A stretch of 64,000 nucleotides of DNA, from the NCBI GenBank assembly GCA_016858145.1, contig JAEHOE010000129.1:248001-312000 (forward strand), in the 5' to 3' direction. Below the pieces are notes generated by a model that was given only the letters and a program-made list of their open reading frames with translations, was not told where the DNA came from and ran no database searches. Position 1 is the stretch's first letter. Each line of letters begins with the position of its first letter. The translations under genes were made by a program, and so were the position numbers. Shown piece by piece: positions 1 through 11,669 of the stretch. Source of the DNA: Edaphochlamys debaryana (lineage: Eukaryota > Chlorophyta > Chlorophyceae > Chlamydomonadales).

Positions 1-87
1 CTGCACAACCCCAACACATCCCAGCACGCGCCAGCCCCAACTCCTCCCACTCCTCTTCCTTCTCCCTTCGTGCCCCCTCCCCCACAG

Positions 88-3000
88 CACGCTCCTCGAC
101 CGCACCAACCCCACGGCCGCCGCGGCCAGCAGCGGAAGCCAGGGCTCCTCCGGGGCCGCCCCCGCCGGCCCCGCTCCGCTCCCCGCCGGCCCCGTCCTGG
201 CCCTGCTTGCGGCGGTGCGGGTGCTGCTGCGGTTCCGGGAGCTGGGGGCGGAGGCCATGTGCGCCCACGATGCGGTGGAGGCGGAGGTGCAGGTGGGGCT
301 GGCACCACAGAGCTTGGCGAGGGGAAGGGCGGAACTCGGGGGCGGACAGCGGGCAAGAGGGAGGGCCGTGGGGGTAGGGGCAGGGGAGGGGTCTGGGGCT
401 TTGCTTCTGTCCTACTGCATGGCGAGGAGGAGGCGGAGGTGCAGGTCGGGTGGCACCTTGCCTGGGGGTTGGAAAGAGGAGGGGCAGGGAGGAGGGGTGT
501 AGGCGGGGCGGGGGCGGCAGGTATCCCGGGACATGGGCATGTGGGTCGGGCGTCCCGGCGACGAATGTTCCGCCACCTTCCCCACGCCCTGGTTGCCCCT
601 GCAGAGCCATGACATGCGGGCGCGAGGGCAGCAGGAGCAGGTGGGGGGCAGCCGGGTGCCGTCTGGTCTGCGGGGGTCAAGCCGGATGGGAGCCACCAAT
701 GACGCGGGCCCAGTGGCACCCGCCACGCGCCCACCCACCTCAGACCTCACCCACGAGCCCCCAGTGGCCACCCACTTCAGTGCCTACCCCGCCCTCCTAC
801 CGCAAGGCAAGGGTGTAATCGTCTCCCCACCCTCCCTCCCCGCCTCTGCCTCCCAGGCGGTGCTGTTCCGCGGCATGGCCCTCAGCCGCGAGCAGCAGGC
901 GGCCCGGTGGCCCCGCTTCGAGACGGCGGAGGGGCAGCCGCATGTGACCGTGTGAGTTTCTGGTTGATCAAGATCCAAGTCGCCCTCGTGCATCTACCCG
1001 TCCATTCGTCCCAAGCGCTCACTCCGTCCTGCCCGTCACGGCCCCCATCCCGCATCCTCCACCCGCCCAGGCTGTCGGCCTTTGCCGGCGCCGCCAAGTC
1101 CACGCAGACGCGGCTGCTGGTGCGCTCGCACCCCGACTGCCACTTCCTGTACCTGGCCTTCAATAAGGACGCAGCGCTGGGGGAAGGACGGGGGAGGGTC
1201 ATGGGGAGGACTTTGGAGGAAGGAAGGGGGTAGAGCCGGCTGGTGTGCGGTACCGGGCCAAACGGCCTGCCTCCAACCTTCACCCAGAGCCCTCATCCGG
1301 CCCCCATCCACTCCCATCCTGACCTCATGACCCCTCTTCTCCTCATGCAGACTAAGGCTGAGGACGCCATGTGGGAGGACCTCATGGAGGGTGGGCGAGG
1401 GCCGAGCGGCGTCCGGTCGGGGCATGGGAAGAGTCTGGGGTAGGCCTGCGGGAGCGCCTCAAGCCTTCGGCGTGCCATGGCTGCCCACTCGTCTTCCTAC
1501 TTTCTTCTGCTCCCTCCTTGCTGCTTTTTCCATGCCCGCAGCCCGCCGGTCCACGCCCCCCGGCGCGCCCCCGCCCCTCCAGAACTTCGAGGTCCGCACC
1601 ACACACGCGCTGGCGCACTCGCGCTTCGGCGTGGGCGCTCGCTTCCGCGGGCGGCAGCTGGTCAACACGCTGCCCACCAAGCTGGTGCGGCAGCTGCTCA
1701 TGCAGGTGGGGCGGGTGGGGGGCTTGGTGCGGGTGTAGTTGTTGGGGGTGGGGGTTCCCGAGGGAGTCTGGGTCGGTTAGTTGGGAAGGTTGGCTTAGGG
1801 TCTACAGCAGCTGCTCATGCAGGTGGGTCGGTTGGGGCGGGGGAGTGCTTGGATGTATGGGTAAAGGGGCAACGGACGCAGGTGTTGTTAGGCCGATCCG
1901 GCAGCTGCTCATCATGCAGGTCCGTAACTAGCAGTCCGGATTCCGTGGCGCGAGGATGTCAACGCGTGTGGAACCGTTGGCGTCCTGACGGCCTATGGCA
2001 GCCTCCACCCACCCACCCACCTGCTTCGTCCACCCCGCCCCACCACCCCACCGCCCCTCAGCACTGGGGTATGACCAACGACCGCTGGGTACGTCCCTCG
2101 CTGGTGGCGGGGCTGCGGCGCACGCTGGAGGGCTACTGCATGGGCGCAGAGGCGGAGCTGGGGGAGGCGCACCTGCCGCCAGAGGTCAGGGGTGAGTGCG
2201 GGAAACGAGATGGCGGCGGGGAGGCGCGGGTCGTCTTGAAGAGGCTGCAGTGGTCGCAAAGGGCGGCGTGCAGAACCCTCTTTTCGCGCTGAAGCCCACC
2301 CTGCTCGGCCCTTCGGCCCCTGGAAGACCTCCCTTACTAAGCGCCTACCCGGCGCCTTTGGTTTCCTCGGGGGGCGTCGGATGCAGGCTACTGTGAGCCA
2401 TGCACTCGTGCGTGACCTTTGGTCCACCCTTCCCCCTCCCGCAGTCCTGCAGCTGATGGATCAGCAGATGAGCGAGCTGCAGTGGCGCATGGACGGGAAG
2501 GACCCGGCAGCGCTGCGGCGGGGGGCGGGGGGGGCGCTGCCGCTGCACCCCGGGTACAGCCGCAGCAGGCTCACGGCGGCGGCGAGGGCGCTGTGGGAGC
2601 AGTGAGCAGGAGGCGGGGGCGGGGTGGGGTGGGGCGGCGGCAGAAGGGGGCAGGCTTAGCAGATTTTTCGAGCGAGCGGCGCGGGGCGCGGGCGGGCATG
2701 TGACAGTAAGGTGCGGCCACGGAGAGGCTGCAGTGGGGGCTGGGGGTGAAGGGGCTAGGACGTATGGGGTGTTGTGTGACCTGGGCCTTTCTTTCCTGAC
2801 GCTCCGCCCCAGGCTGGTTGCGCCCTTCAGCACGCTGCCCTTCTTCCACAACCTGTACCTCAAGATGTGGGCGCTGTCGGGTGACAGGCTGGTGAGTCAT
2901 GCGTTTGGGGCATGGGGCGATGGACGCTGGGTATCTGATGGGATGAGCGCTTTCCAGACTTGTGACCGCTCCACGCGTTCAACCTGCAGTTGAGCTGACG

Positions 3001-4140
3001 GCCTGCCCTTGCACAATCCTCAATCCCCCTTTTGCCCTTCGTCCCCTGCCTCCTCGCCCGCAGTCCCCCTTCAGCGCCGAGGGGCGGCCGGTGGTTCTGC
3101 TGGTGGACGAGGCTCAGGACCTCAACGCAGTGACGCGCCAGGTGCGTGGGGACGGACGGAGCGTGGGGCCTTGGGAGGGGTCCAAAACGCGGCGTGAGCT
3201 AGCCCCTGGCTGCTGTCATGGATGGGGGACACTGCTTGCCACCAGCAGCTCAGCGGAAGCGGCGTCGCCCTTTCGCCCTCACCCACCCACCCCAGATCCT
3301 GCTCGAGAAGCAGCGGCTGCCAACCCTGCTGGTTGGCGACCGACACCAGCAGATCTACGCCTTCAACGGGGCGTGCGGGCTCATGCGGAGGGAGAACTGG
3401 TGGGTCGAGTGGGCCTGGAGGGGGATGGGCCGGGGCCCGGAGCATGGCAACATGAACTGAACTGCAGAGCTGCAAACTCCATCTAAGCTCCACGCCCACT
3501 CCCGGCATCGGTCACCCCCCTGCCTTCCCCCGCAGGAAGGACCTGGGCAGCCCCTCCGAGCTGCCCCTGCCCCAGACCTTCCGCTTCGGCCCCGAGATCG
3601 CGGCCCTGGTCAACGGCGTCATGAAGGAGGCCTTCCACGAGCCGAGGTACCTGCTCGGAAGGGTGAGCGCGCCCCTCCCCGCCTGTGCTATCCGACATAC
3701 CGAGCCCACTTGTGCCGCACATCACTTTATCTTTGGCAAGTGCCCGCCCTGGGATTGCGCTTCCCCAAGCCACAACCGACCACCTCATCACGTCCACCCC
3801 TCCGCTTAGCCAACCTTCTGGCCCCACCCCCCACCCCACCCCGCCCCTCCCAGCCCTCCGGCTGCCACCCGGGTGTGGTCTACGCCATGGCGCCCCACGG
3901 CCGGGGACTGGGGGAGCTGCGGGCAGCGGACCTGCAGCCGCCGGGGGAGGAGCTGCGCAGCCCGATGCGGCGGCGTGGGGGCGGCGGCGGCGGTGGCGGT
4001 GGCGGTGGAGGAGGAGGCGGTGGAGGAGGCGGAGGCGGTGCATACGGGCCGAGCGGAGGAGGGGAAGCGGGAGGGGATGGTCAAGGCGAAGGCGGGGACG
4101 AGGAAGGCGCGGGTGGAGGAGGCGGGGGCACGCCGGGCTC

Positions 4141-4187
<47 letters not shown>

Positions 4188-7100
4188 CGGCGGGGAAGCG
4201 GGACGCCAAGGCCCCGTTCCGGCGGCTGCGACTGCTGCAGTGCCCGCTGCGGGGCACCTGCCCCGACCCGACCTTCCCCGCGAGCTTCGAGGTCACGCCC
4301 GGATGTGAGGAAGCCGGGAGGGGAGGGGTTGCTCGGAGGTGCTTGGGAGGAGGGGCGGGTCTGGGGAACCGTCGGGGCTGTTGGAACGGGGGGCAAGGCA
4401 GAGGTCAAGCTGCGGAGCTGCCGCTTGCCACTCGCGGCTCGGTGCGCACGAATGGACCGTCGTCCCAGCCAGTCTTGACAAGGGTCCCCGCCTCTCCTCT
4501 TCTTTCCGCCCCTGCAGTCGGCGTGGCGCTCATCCCCCCCAACTGGACACCCCCAACCTCCACCACCGCCTCCCCAACCACCTCCGGGCCCGCCTCCCCA
4601 ACCCCCGCCGCCCCCACCTCCACCCCCGCCCCCGCCTCCTCCTCCTCGGGCCCCCCCGCCCGCCCCCTGCTCACCTACGTGGGCCGCACCAACGCCGCGC
4701 TGCTGGGGGCGGCGCTGGAGCTGCTGGCGGCGGGGCGCAGCGTGGCGGTGTCCCTGAGCCCGCAGGAGTGGGAGGTGGTCATGGCCAAGCTGAGGGACGT
4801 GAAGCGTTTCATGTGAGAGGGGGAGGGGGCGAGGGTCAAGGAACGAGTGAGAGATGGAAGGGAGGGGGGGGAGGAGGTGGTCATGGCCAAGCTGAGGGAC
4901 GTCAAGCGCTTCATGTGAGGGGGCTGACAGGACGTGGGGTGATGATCGGGGAGGGAGGTGGGAGAGGGACAGGGAGAAGGGCAGGGGGAGGGTGAGCAGA
5001 GACCCCCATGCCACCCATCTACACTCCCGCACCCCGTCGCTGCTCCCCTCTCCCTCCACCCACCCCCCTTCACCTCCATGCCTCCCCCCCTGCCCCCGAC
5101 CTCCACCCTCCCCTCCCCCCCCAGCTCCGGCTTCCGCGGCTGGTTCCCCGACCACGAGCTGCACGGGCTAACCAGCCAGGAGGAGCTGGCGGCGCTGGTG
5201 GAGGCGGAGGCGGGGGGCAACCTGGCCACCGCGTACTTGCTGGTGGGGTGGGGCCGTGGGGGTGGGGTGGGCGGGCGAGAAGGGGAGGGAGGGGAGGCTG
5301 CAAGGGCCTCTCGGGGAGCACTGCTGAGTGCACACAGGCATCGCTGCCGGGTCAGCTTCACCTCGCCGTCTGTCACCCTAAGTCCACGTGCCCCTGCCCC
5401 CTGCCCCACCCACGTGCCTTCCCCATTCCCCCCGATCTCCCTCCCGCTTACCCAGGCCATGGAGTACCCCGAGAAGACCATGGAGGACTGGCGCCACGTG
5501 GTGCAGCAGCTGGTGGGGTGGGGTGGAGGGGGAAGGAGGCACTCGGGTTGAGGGAGGCCAACTGTCATCACTGTTGGCGAGGGGCGGATGGCCGGGTGCA
5601 GCCTGCTTCTCCCACTGCCACTTCGCTCCCCCCCCCCCCTCTCCCTCCTCACCTCCCCTGCTCAGGTCCCCGACCGCCACTCCGCCGACTTCTTCCTGGT
5701 GACTGCCCACAAGATGGAGACGAGGCGCCCGTGGTGCAGGTGGGGGGAGGGGAGGGAGGGGCGGGGAGGGGGAGGACGATTGTGGTCTGATAGCTGAATC
5801 GCACTCCCTCAATCTGTGTCATGTGCTTGCAGGTTGGGCACGAAGGGGGAGGGCATTGGAAGGGGAGGGGAGCGGGATGGAATGGAATCGCGAGGGCGCG
5901 GTAGGGGAGGGCATGGCTAGTGCATGGTATTGACTCTTACTAGCGATGCACATGAAGAAGCCTTGAACTTGACGACTTCGGTGTGTGCTTTGCTCGCAGG
6001 TTGGGCACGACTTCACTCAGGTGGTGAGTGCCGGGTCGCTTGTGGCGTTGGGGGACACGCACGGGCTTGTGGGCTGCAACCTAGACCTCCGACTACAAGA
6101 CCTTCAGACTCTGGAGCAATGGGCCCGCGGCCTTCGGGCCCCGCCCTGCCGTCCCCTACCCACCCCTAGCGCCCATCCCACACCAACGCCCCTCCTCCCT
6201 CTCCCTCCACACCTTCCCCGCCCCCCACAGGCCCCCACCGACCCCGACGACCGCCGCCGCCTGGCCTGGATGCGCTCCGACCCCTCGGCCCGCGACGAGC
6301 TGCACCTGGTCTACGTGGCGGCAACACGGGCGAGGACGGTGCTGATGCTCAACAGGTGGGGAGGGGGTCCCATCGTGGGTCCATGACTCATCGGGGCGTC
6401 AGCGCTTGCTGCTGCACATACAGGTGAACTGACCAGGACATGTCGTCCTCTGCACCAAGGGCTCACGACCTTACGTTTCTACCCCCCCCCCCCCGCACAG
6501 GGACCTCACGCGCCTGGCGCTGGGCCTGCACCGGAAGCACATGCAACTGGTGGGTGGGTGGGTGCATCGGGACGGCGCCGCTTGCTTGGTGTTGCGGAAG
6601 GGCGCACTTGGCATAAGCACTTCCGCTGGAACTACCCTTCCTTGCCCCCATGCGCAGGTGCTGCCGGCCAGCGGCGACGCGGGGCCCAGCGGCTCGCAGC
6701 CCTCGGGGTCGGCTGCTGCTGCGGCTGCGACTGCCGGGATGGCGGCGGGGGAGTACCAGATGTGGGAGGCGGAGGAGGGCGACGCGGGCGCCCCGTCCCC
6801 CGCCAAGTGCCAGCGGGGCAGCCAGGTGCGGGGGTGCGGTGCACACCGTCATCCTCCCCTCACGCCTCACTCGACCTCCTTTCCTGATACTGAACCCCTA
6901 GGCCCTGCGCCCTCTTTCCCCACGTGCTGAGGTCCCTCCATCCCTCCACCTTTGCTATTACTTTGCAACACAGGAGCAGCAGGCGCCCTCCACGCCCGGG
7001 TCTCAGCGATTGCGCGGGCCTGGCATGGGCCCGGGTCCTGGCATGGGCCCGGGTCCTGGCATGGGCCCGGGTGCGGGCAGCCCCTGCTCGAGCCAGCCGC

Positions 7101-7635
7101 GGTCGGGGGGGACCGCTACCGGTACGACGCCGTACGGCTCCCCTGCGGGTGCCTTCCACCCGGCGGCCCCGGCAATACTGTGCGAGCAGTGCAAGTCGCA
7201 CATCGGGGCGGCGCAGTGGGCCCAGGTGGGCCTGGCTCAGGGCCTGGGTTGGGCCTCACGGCGGGGGCGGTGGGCCTCCTTGCAGCCCGCAACAGAAGGC
7301 CGGTTCCCGCTCTCGCGGAGCTCCCACCCCTTCCCAGTGTTCCTTTGCCCGCCCGGTTCTATTCCTCTCGCCAGCTGTCCCCCTCACCGTCGTCTCCTCC
7401 CTCACCTCCATCCACCCGTCATTTTTTCTCCTTTACCCCAGCCATCACCTCCCCTCCCCTCCCCTCCTCTCCCCATCCTTTCTCCTCCTAACTCCCACCA
7501 CTGCCACCCCCACCCCTCCAGGACCAGCAGTGCATGCGAGTGGCCTCCCGCGGGCGGCCGCTGTGCCGCTGCTGCGGGCTGCAGGGCCTGTTTGGGCAGG
7601 CGCTGGCGGCGGAGGAGGCGCAGAGGCAGGCGTAG
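88..7635 (+). CDS. FBH1: FBH1-like UvrD-family DNA helicase, copy 1 (5' partial, frameshifted)
   Basis: SF1A 3'-5' DNA helicase of the FBH1 (FBXO18) type; the family dismantles RAD51 filaments in the nucleus. Exons: 88-292, 857-951, 1071-1197, 1351-1390, 1542-1705, 2062-2191, 2445-2601, 2813-2891, 3064-3141, 3296-3399, 3536-3662, 3854-4304, 4518-4812, 5125-5242, 5456-5512, 5666-5739, 6000-6023, 6231-6355, 6501-6549, 6658-6825, 6974-7225, 7522-7635. Motifs in order: Walker A-like AFAGAAKST, THALAH, LVDEAQD (Walker B), VGDRHQQIYAF, QTFRFG, TYVGRTN, TAHKM, LVYVAATRA, then two CxxC pairs (CEQC, CRCC) forming a C-terminal zinc finger as in animal FBH1. No F-box is visible; the 5' end is outside the window. 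Compared with copy 2, exon 5666-5739 lacks 4 nt inside the TAHKMKG motif, which shifts the frame and reaches a stop in the exon at 6231. Downstream exons remain open in the old frame. Family assignment is secure; functional status is doubtful. Confidence 0.85.
3976..4186 (+). repeat. Poly-Gly and CAG (poly-Gln) codon expansions inside FBH1 copy 1
   Basis: Within the exon 3854-4304, 21 consecutive Gly codons (3976-4038, mixed GGN) are followed by a Gly/Glu-rich stretch and then 15 perfect CAG codons (4142-4186, Gln15). The matching exon of copy 2 (39774-39981) is 243 nt shorter and has neither tract, so the expansion is specific to copy 1. It lies between the QTFRFG and YVGRTN helicase motifs. 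Confidence 0.9.
7023..7072 (+). repeat. 18-bp coding tandem repeat (Gly-Pro-Gly-Met)
   Basis: Nearly three copies of an 18-bp unit (7023-7040, 7041-7058, then a partial unit) encode repeated GPGMGP in the linker before the C-terminal CxxC pairs of FBH1 copy 1. Confidence 0.85.
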
Positions 7636-8717
7636 CTTGGGGGCGCAGGGGCAGGGGCGCGAGCTCTGTTTGTGTGTGTGGTGGTGATGGGGGTTCAAAG
7701 TTTGCCATTGAAAGTATCATGGTGCATCACTGGCGGCAGGCGGGTAGGTTTGCGCCTAAGGTTACGTAGTGCCTAAGAGACTGGGCATTCTGTTGGGGTT
7801 GACTGAGTCCTAGCCTAGCCGGGTAGGCTGGTGTCGAGGCGTATACACAGTACCGGTAATGTTGAGGTGACCGCGCTATGCCAAACATTTGGTGGGAGCA
7901 GCGGAGAGTCTTCCCTCTGGTCTTCCTGGGAAAGCTTCAAGGCGCAGTGTGATCTCGGCACTCAGTGTTGTGCAAGCGAAGAGGCCTTATTGCTCATCAT
8001 GAGATAGGCTTGCCAGGTTGTCATTGCGACGCATGCAAGCGAGCGAGGCTTCCGTCCGCAGATCCGTTCTGACCGTGTGTCTGGCTGTACCGGTATCTGT
8101 GGAGTCGACTCTGGAAATTGACATTCAAGAGGTGGCACGCTAGGAAGGCGCACGAGGGCTGTGAGCGAGGGCTGTGAGCGAGGGCTGTGTGGCTGTGTAA
8201 CCGCGAAGGAGGGGCCTGGAGGGGCACGGGAGGGTCCGAGGTCAACCGCTATGGCATGCCGTGTATGTAGCGCACTGGCGATTGCAATGTCCGCGACTGC
8301 TTCTGATTTACAGCACAAGCGGCGCAACACTCTCCTTGCTGCCGCCGCCAAACTTACCGACAGCTGGCTCCTGCTGTGCCTGCGCCGCGTGTGGCTAGAG
8401 CTGGTGCGGGCTAACGCTTCCCGTCGCCTTGACCTCTGACTACGCCAGCATACTACCGTGACGGTAAAGAACCATTACAGGCATCGTACTCACGAGCTGG
8501 TTTAGGGCATCAGCTCCAGTCGCGAAGCTATAGCCACCGGCATGCCCCCGGTCAACGGTTGAGCCTCACCGTGTAAGGCTTAGAGGAGGTCCGTGAGCTT
8601 TGTTAGAGCGAGGAAGCTCTCCTCGTTTGACTGACGGCCATTGCATGGCTGTCATGCTCACCGCTCCCGGGCTCTTGCACACTGCAGCCATCCTGGAGAG
8701 GCTCCCATTCGCCTGAC
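7636..8717. other. Intergenic region between FBH1 copy 1 and gene A
   Basis: No convincing gene. It should hold the 3' UTR of the helicase and the promoter of gene A. TGTAA, the usual chlorophyte polyadenylation signal, occurs near 8196 and 8572. A 13-bp direct repeat runs in nearly three units at 8154-8189. The short string GAGGCTTAGAGGAG or close variants occurs near 8577 and 8738. Confidence 0.5.
8154..8189. repeat. 13-bp tandem repeat
   Basis: The unit GAGGGCTGTGAGC occurs at 8154-8166 and 8167-8179, followed by a partial copy to 8189. Confidence 0.85.
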
Positions 8718-11669
8718 ATGGAGCCTGAAATCGCGGTGAGGCTTAGAGGAGTAGCCCAGCTCCCTTCGCCTCGCCCGTGCCCCGCTGCCCGCCCCGCCCC
8801 GCCCCGCCCCACCGCGCCCCACCCCGCCCCGCCCCGCCCCGGCACAGACCTGGGCGGACGAGATGTTCCGCCCACACCCCAAGTTTGAAGAATCGGATGA
8901 CAACTGTAATGAAGATCGCTTTAACTTCGAGAGCCCACTCTTCCCACCCCCGCCCGAGGGTCTCGGCTACGTGGAGTGGTACGGATGGCACCGCGGCCCC
9001 AGCGGCATGGGCGAGAAAGATGCCGCCAAGTTCGCCATCCCTTGCCCCTGGGCCACTGCCTGCGGCCCTATCTGTGCCGATGGGGTCCGTTGTGTCGTGG
9101 CTCGCGGACTGGGTCAGGCGGTCGGGCAGACGGTACCGGTCGTGGACATGTCCGAGGCAATTCTCGAGCTGCTAAAGCGCTACGTCAAGGACCATCCCAG
9201 CGAGGCCGACGACTTTGTGGTCGATGGCCACTGGAAGCAGGTGGAGGAGATCGATGACGCGGCCCTGCGGAAAGTGATGCCTACCGTGAGCCGCTTGGGG
9301 GCCGGCGCTGGTGTGGGCCAGGAGGGGCTTATCAGACGAGGCCCATGCCTTGGCTGATTGCAAGAACTGAGGATTTAACAGGCTGGGCTGAGGGCGAAGG
9401 CTGCCTTGGAGCCTAACGGAGTCGACATGAGGTTAAGAGGGGCGAATGGGTAAGCCGGCCGAGCTTCCCACAAGCCTCTGAGTCCTTCGCTTCGTGCCCC
9501 TTCTCCCCGTCTCCCCACCACACACAGCTCACCTGGCGCTTCGTGTCGGAGGTGCTGTGGGACGTGTACACCTTCCGCCAGGCGCTCCAGGAGCACATGT
9601 TCACGTACCACTTCGGTCATCTGCCGCCGCAGATCCGAGGCGGGGGGGTGAGCGCTGCCTTGTCATGTCGTGGTAGTCGTGGGCGACGGGAGGGTGGCAC
9701 GGTTGGCCCACTGGTTCTCCAATGCGCAAGTCAATCAAGCCCTGGCTTCGCTCAACCGCAGATGAAGCACTTCGGCAGACACAATGCGGCGTGGAAGCAG
9801 TGGGAGCCGGACACGGAGCCCGCCGCTGACGTGCGGGCTGCCAGGGCGGCGAAGCTCAACGTGGCCACGTACTACGTAAGGGCTCGTCCAGGGGTACTAC
9901 CTATAGGGCTTGCCCAAGGGTTCCCGGCCAGGATGACATGCAGCAGTAATGAGTATGGGCCCGTATTCACAGGTGGTGCCCTTGTCCACTTGACAGCACC
10001 TACCGTACCGCCCTCCAGCACCAAGCTGCTAAGCACAGTCCGTTTGCCCATGACGTGCATGCGGTCCCACAGCGGACCGGACCCAAGCGGGCGGGAGAGG
10101 CGGCGGAGCGTGGGGAGTCCCAGCAGCCACCAGAGGAGCAGCCGGGAGGCACGCAGGTGCGCCGTGGGGCTGCGGGTATGTGATGGAAGCATGGCGGGGT
10201 GAGGCGGGGATATGACATGTATGCACACCTGCGGCTTCTATTGCGTCCGCGCCTTGGTGACGCGCTTCTAACGCCTGCATTCTTCTCCCACACGCCGATA
10301 CGCTCAGGAGGATGCGTTCGCGACACAGCCGCGCGCCGCCGCGCTCCGGCCAGCCGGGGGCACCCGCCACGCGACTGGGATTGCAGAGGCCGTCAAGCGC
10401 CGGCGGACCATGGACCCGTCGTGCCGCGGCCTCGCTCCGGGCAAGACCCCACGGCTGCTGCCGGCCGCGCCTGCCATCGTCAAGACCGAAGTCCCCACGC
10501 CGCAGCCGGCCCACGTCATCAACGCCGCCGCGGTCAAAGCCGCTGCCGCTGCCGCCGCAGGTGGCCAGGGCAGGGCAGCGCTGGCTGGCGGCGGCTCAGG
10601 AGGAGGCAACGGAGCCCGCGCTCCGTCAGCCGCCGGACCGGACTGCCCACCGCTCAAGGACCGCAACAATCTGCTGCCCGCGGCCGGCCGCCGCACCAGC
10701 GCCGCGCCACCAGGCCCCGGCGGCGCCAAGGCGCCCGCGCCCAAGGACGCCGGGGCCACAGGGGCCGCAGCTCTCACAAGCGCTGCTTCGCCGTCGCTGC
10801 TGCACTGGTCAACAGGTCACGGGGCGGCAAACGCGGTCACCGCTGCGGCCGCCGCAGGAGGGGCCCCGTCCGTGGCTCCGGGCCCCACCGGCAGCGGCAA
10901 CGGCAGCGGCTCAGGGACTTCCCAGCCGCCCGCCCAGCACGCTCCGCCGTCCCTGGACCTATGCCGCATCCCGCTTGCGGGTTCCGAAGGGCCAGCTGCA
11001 GCTGGGCCCAGCGGGGGCCGGAGGGGTGGCATGGCGGGGACCGGCGGCGGCTCGGCAGCTCCGGGCGGCGCCGCCGGCGCCAAGGCGGGGCCTTCTGGGG
11101 CCCTTACTACCGTCGCCCCAGCCGCGCAGCTGGCTGCCCTTGCCTTGCCTGGCGGCTCCAGATATGACGTAGAGCAGAGAGTCCAGCAGTTGAAGGCGGA
11201 CTTGGACGACTTCTTGAACCAGGCCCGGCAGGTGCAGGCGGACCGGGCCGAGGCGGCGGCTTTGCGACGGGAGCTCCAGGCCAAGGCTGCTGATCTGGCC
11301 GCGGCACAGGCAGCCCTGGCGGCAGCGCACACCGCAGCGGAGACGGCACGCCGGGCCGTGGAGGAGGCGAGTGCTGCGTCTCAGCGGGAGCTTCAGCAGG
11401 CGAGGGCCGAGGCGGCGGCGGCGGAGAGGCAGCGAAGGGCCGAAGCGGGGGCGATGGCGCGGCAACACGCGGAGGCCCTGGCCGCAGCGCAGGGGAAGGC
11501 GGAGAGGGAGCGCCGGGCCAAGGAAGCCCTAGAGCAGCAGGTTAAGGAGGCGCAGGCGGCGGTTGACGAGGAGCTGAGGAAGCGTGAAAGGGCGGAGGCG
11601 GAGCTGAGGTCCATCAGGGGCGCTCTGGCTCAGGCCGTGCAGGTTGCGGGACTGGGCGGGGCAGCCTGA
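8718..11669 (+). CDS. Gene A: Cys4 N-module plus nuclear coiled-coil protein
   Basis: Not a recognised family. Exons: 8718-8735 (MEPEIA), 8848-9285, 9528-9647, 9762-9875, 10073-10156, 10308-11669; all junctions phase 0, 711 residues. The start was chosen because paralogues B, C and D also open with a five- or six-codon first exon. Exon 2 carries the module core: WADEMF, SPLFPPPPEG, a WYGWHRG element and the Cys motif CPWATACGPICADGVRC (C-x5-C-x3-C-x5-C) followed by VVAR and GQAVGQTVPV. Exon 3 (40 residues) has LTWRF and YHFGHLPPQ; exon 4 (38 residues) ends in TYY. Exon 5 is charged. Exon 6 has a basic NLS-like patch (VKRRRT), an Ala/Pro/Gly-rich low-complexity region and a C-terminal coiled coil of about 150 residues. 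It is the most divergent module copy and lacks the shared B/C/D promoter block. A Cys-dependent nuclear scaffold is an inference. Confidence 0.75.
8787..8846. repeat. CCCCG-type GC-box tandem repeat in intron 1 of gene A
   Basis: Intron 8736-8847 is almost entirely CGCCC/CCGCCC repeats directly before the acceptor of exon 2. It could act as an intronic Sp1-like element, or be slippage-prone filler; the sequence alone cannot decide. Confidence 0.7.

Noticed and set aside
4081..4296. Poly-Cys ORF on the minus strand (CTG run)
   Set aside because: It is the antisense shadow of the CAG/Gln tract in FBH1 copy 1.
8787..8846. CRISPR-like or satellite array of CCCCG units
   Set aside because: Units are only 5-6 bp with no spacers; it is simple GC-box-type repeat within an intron.
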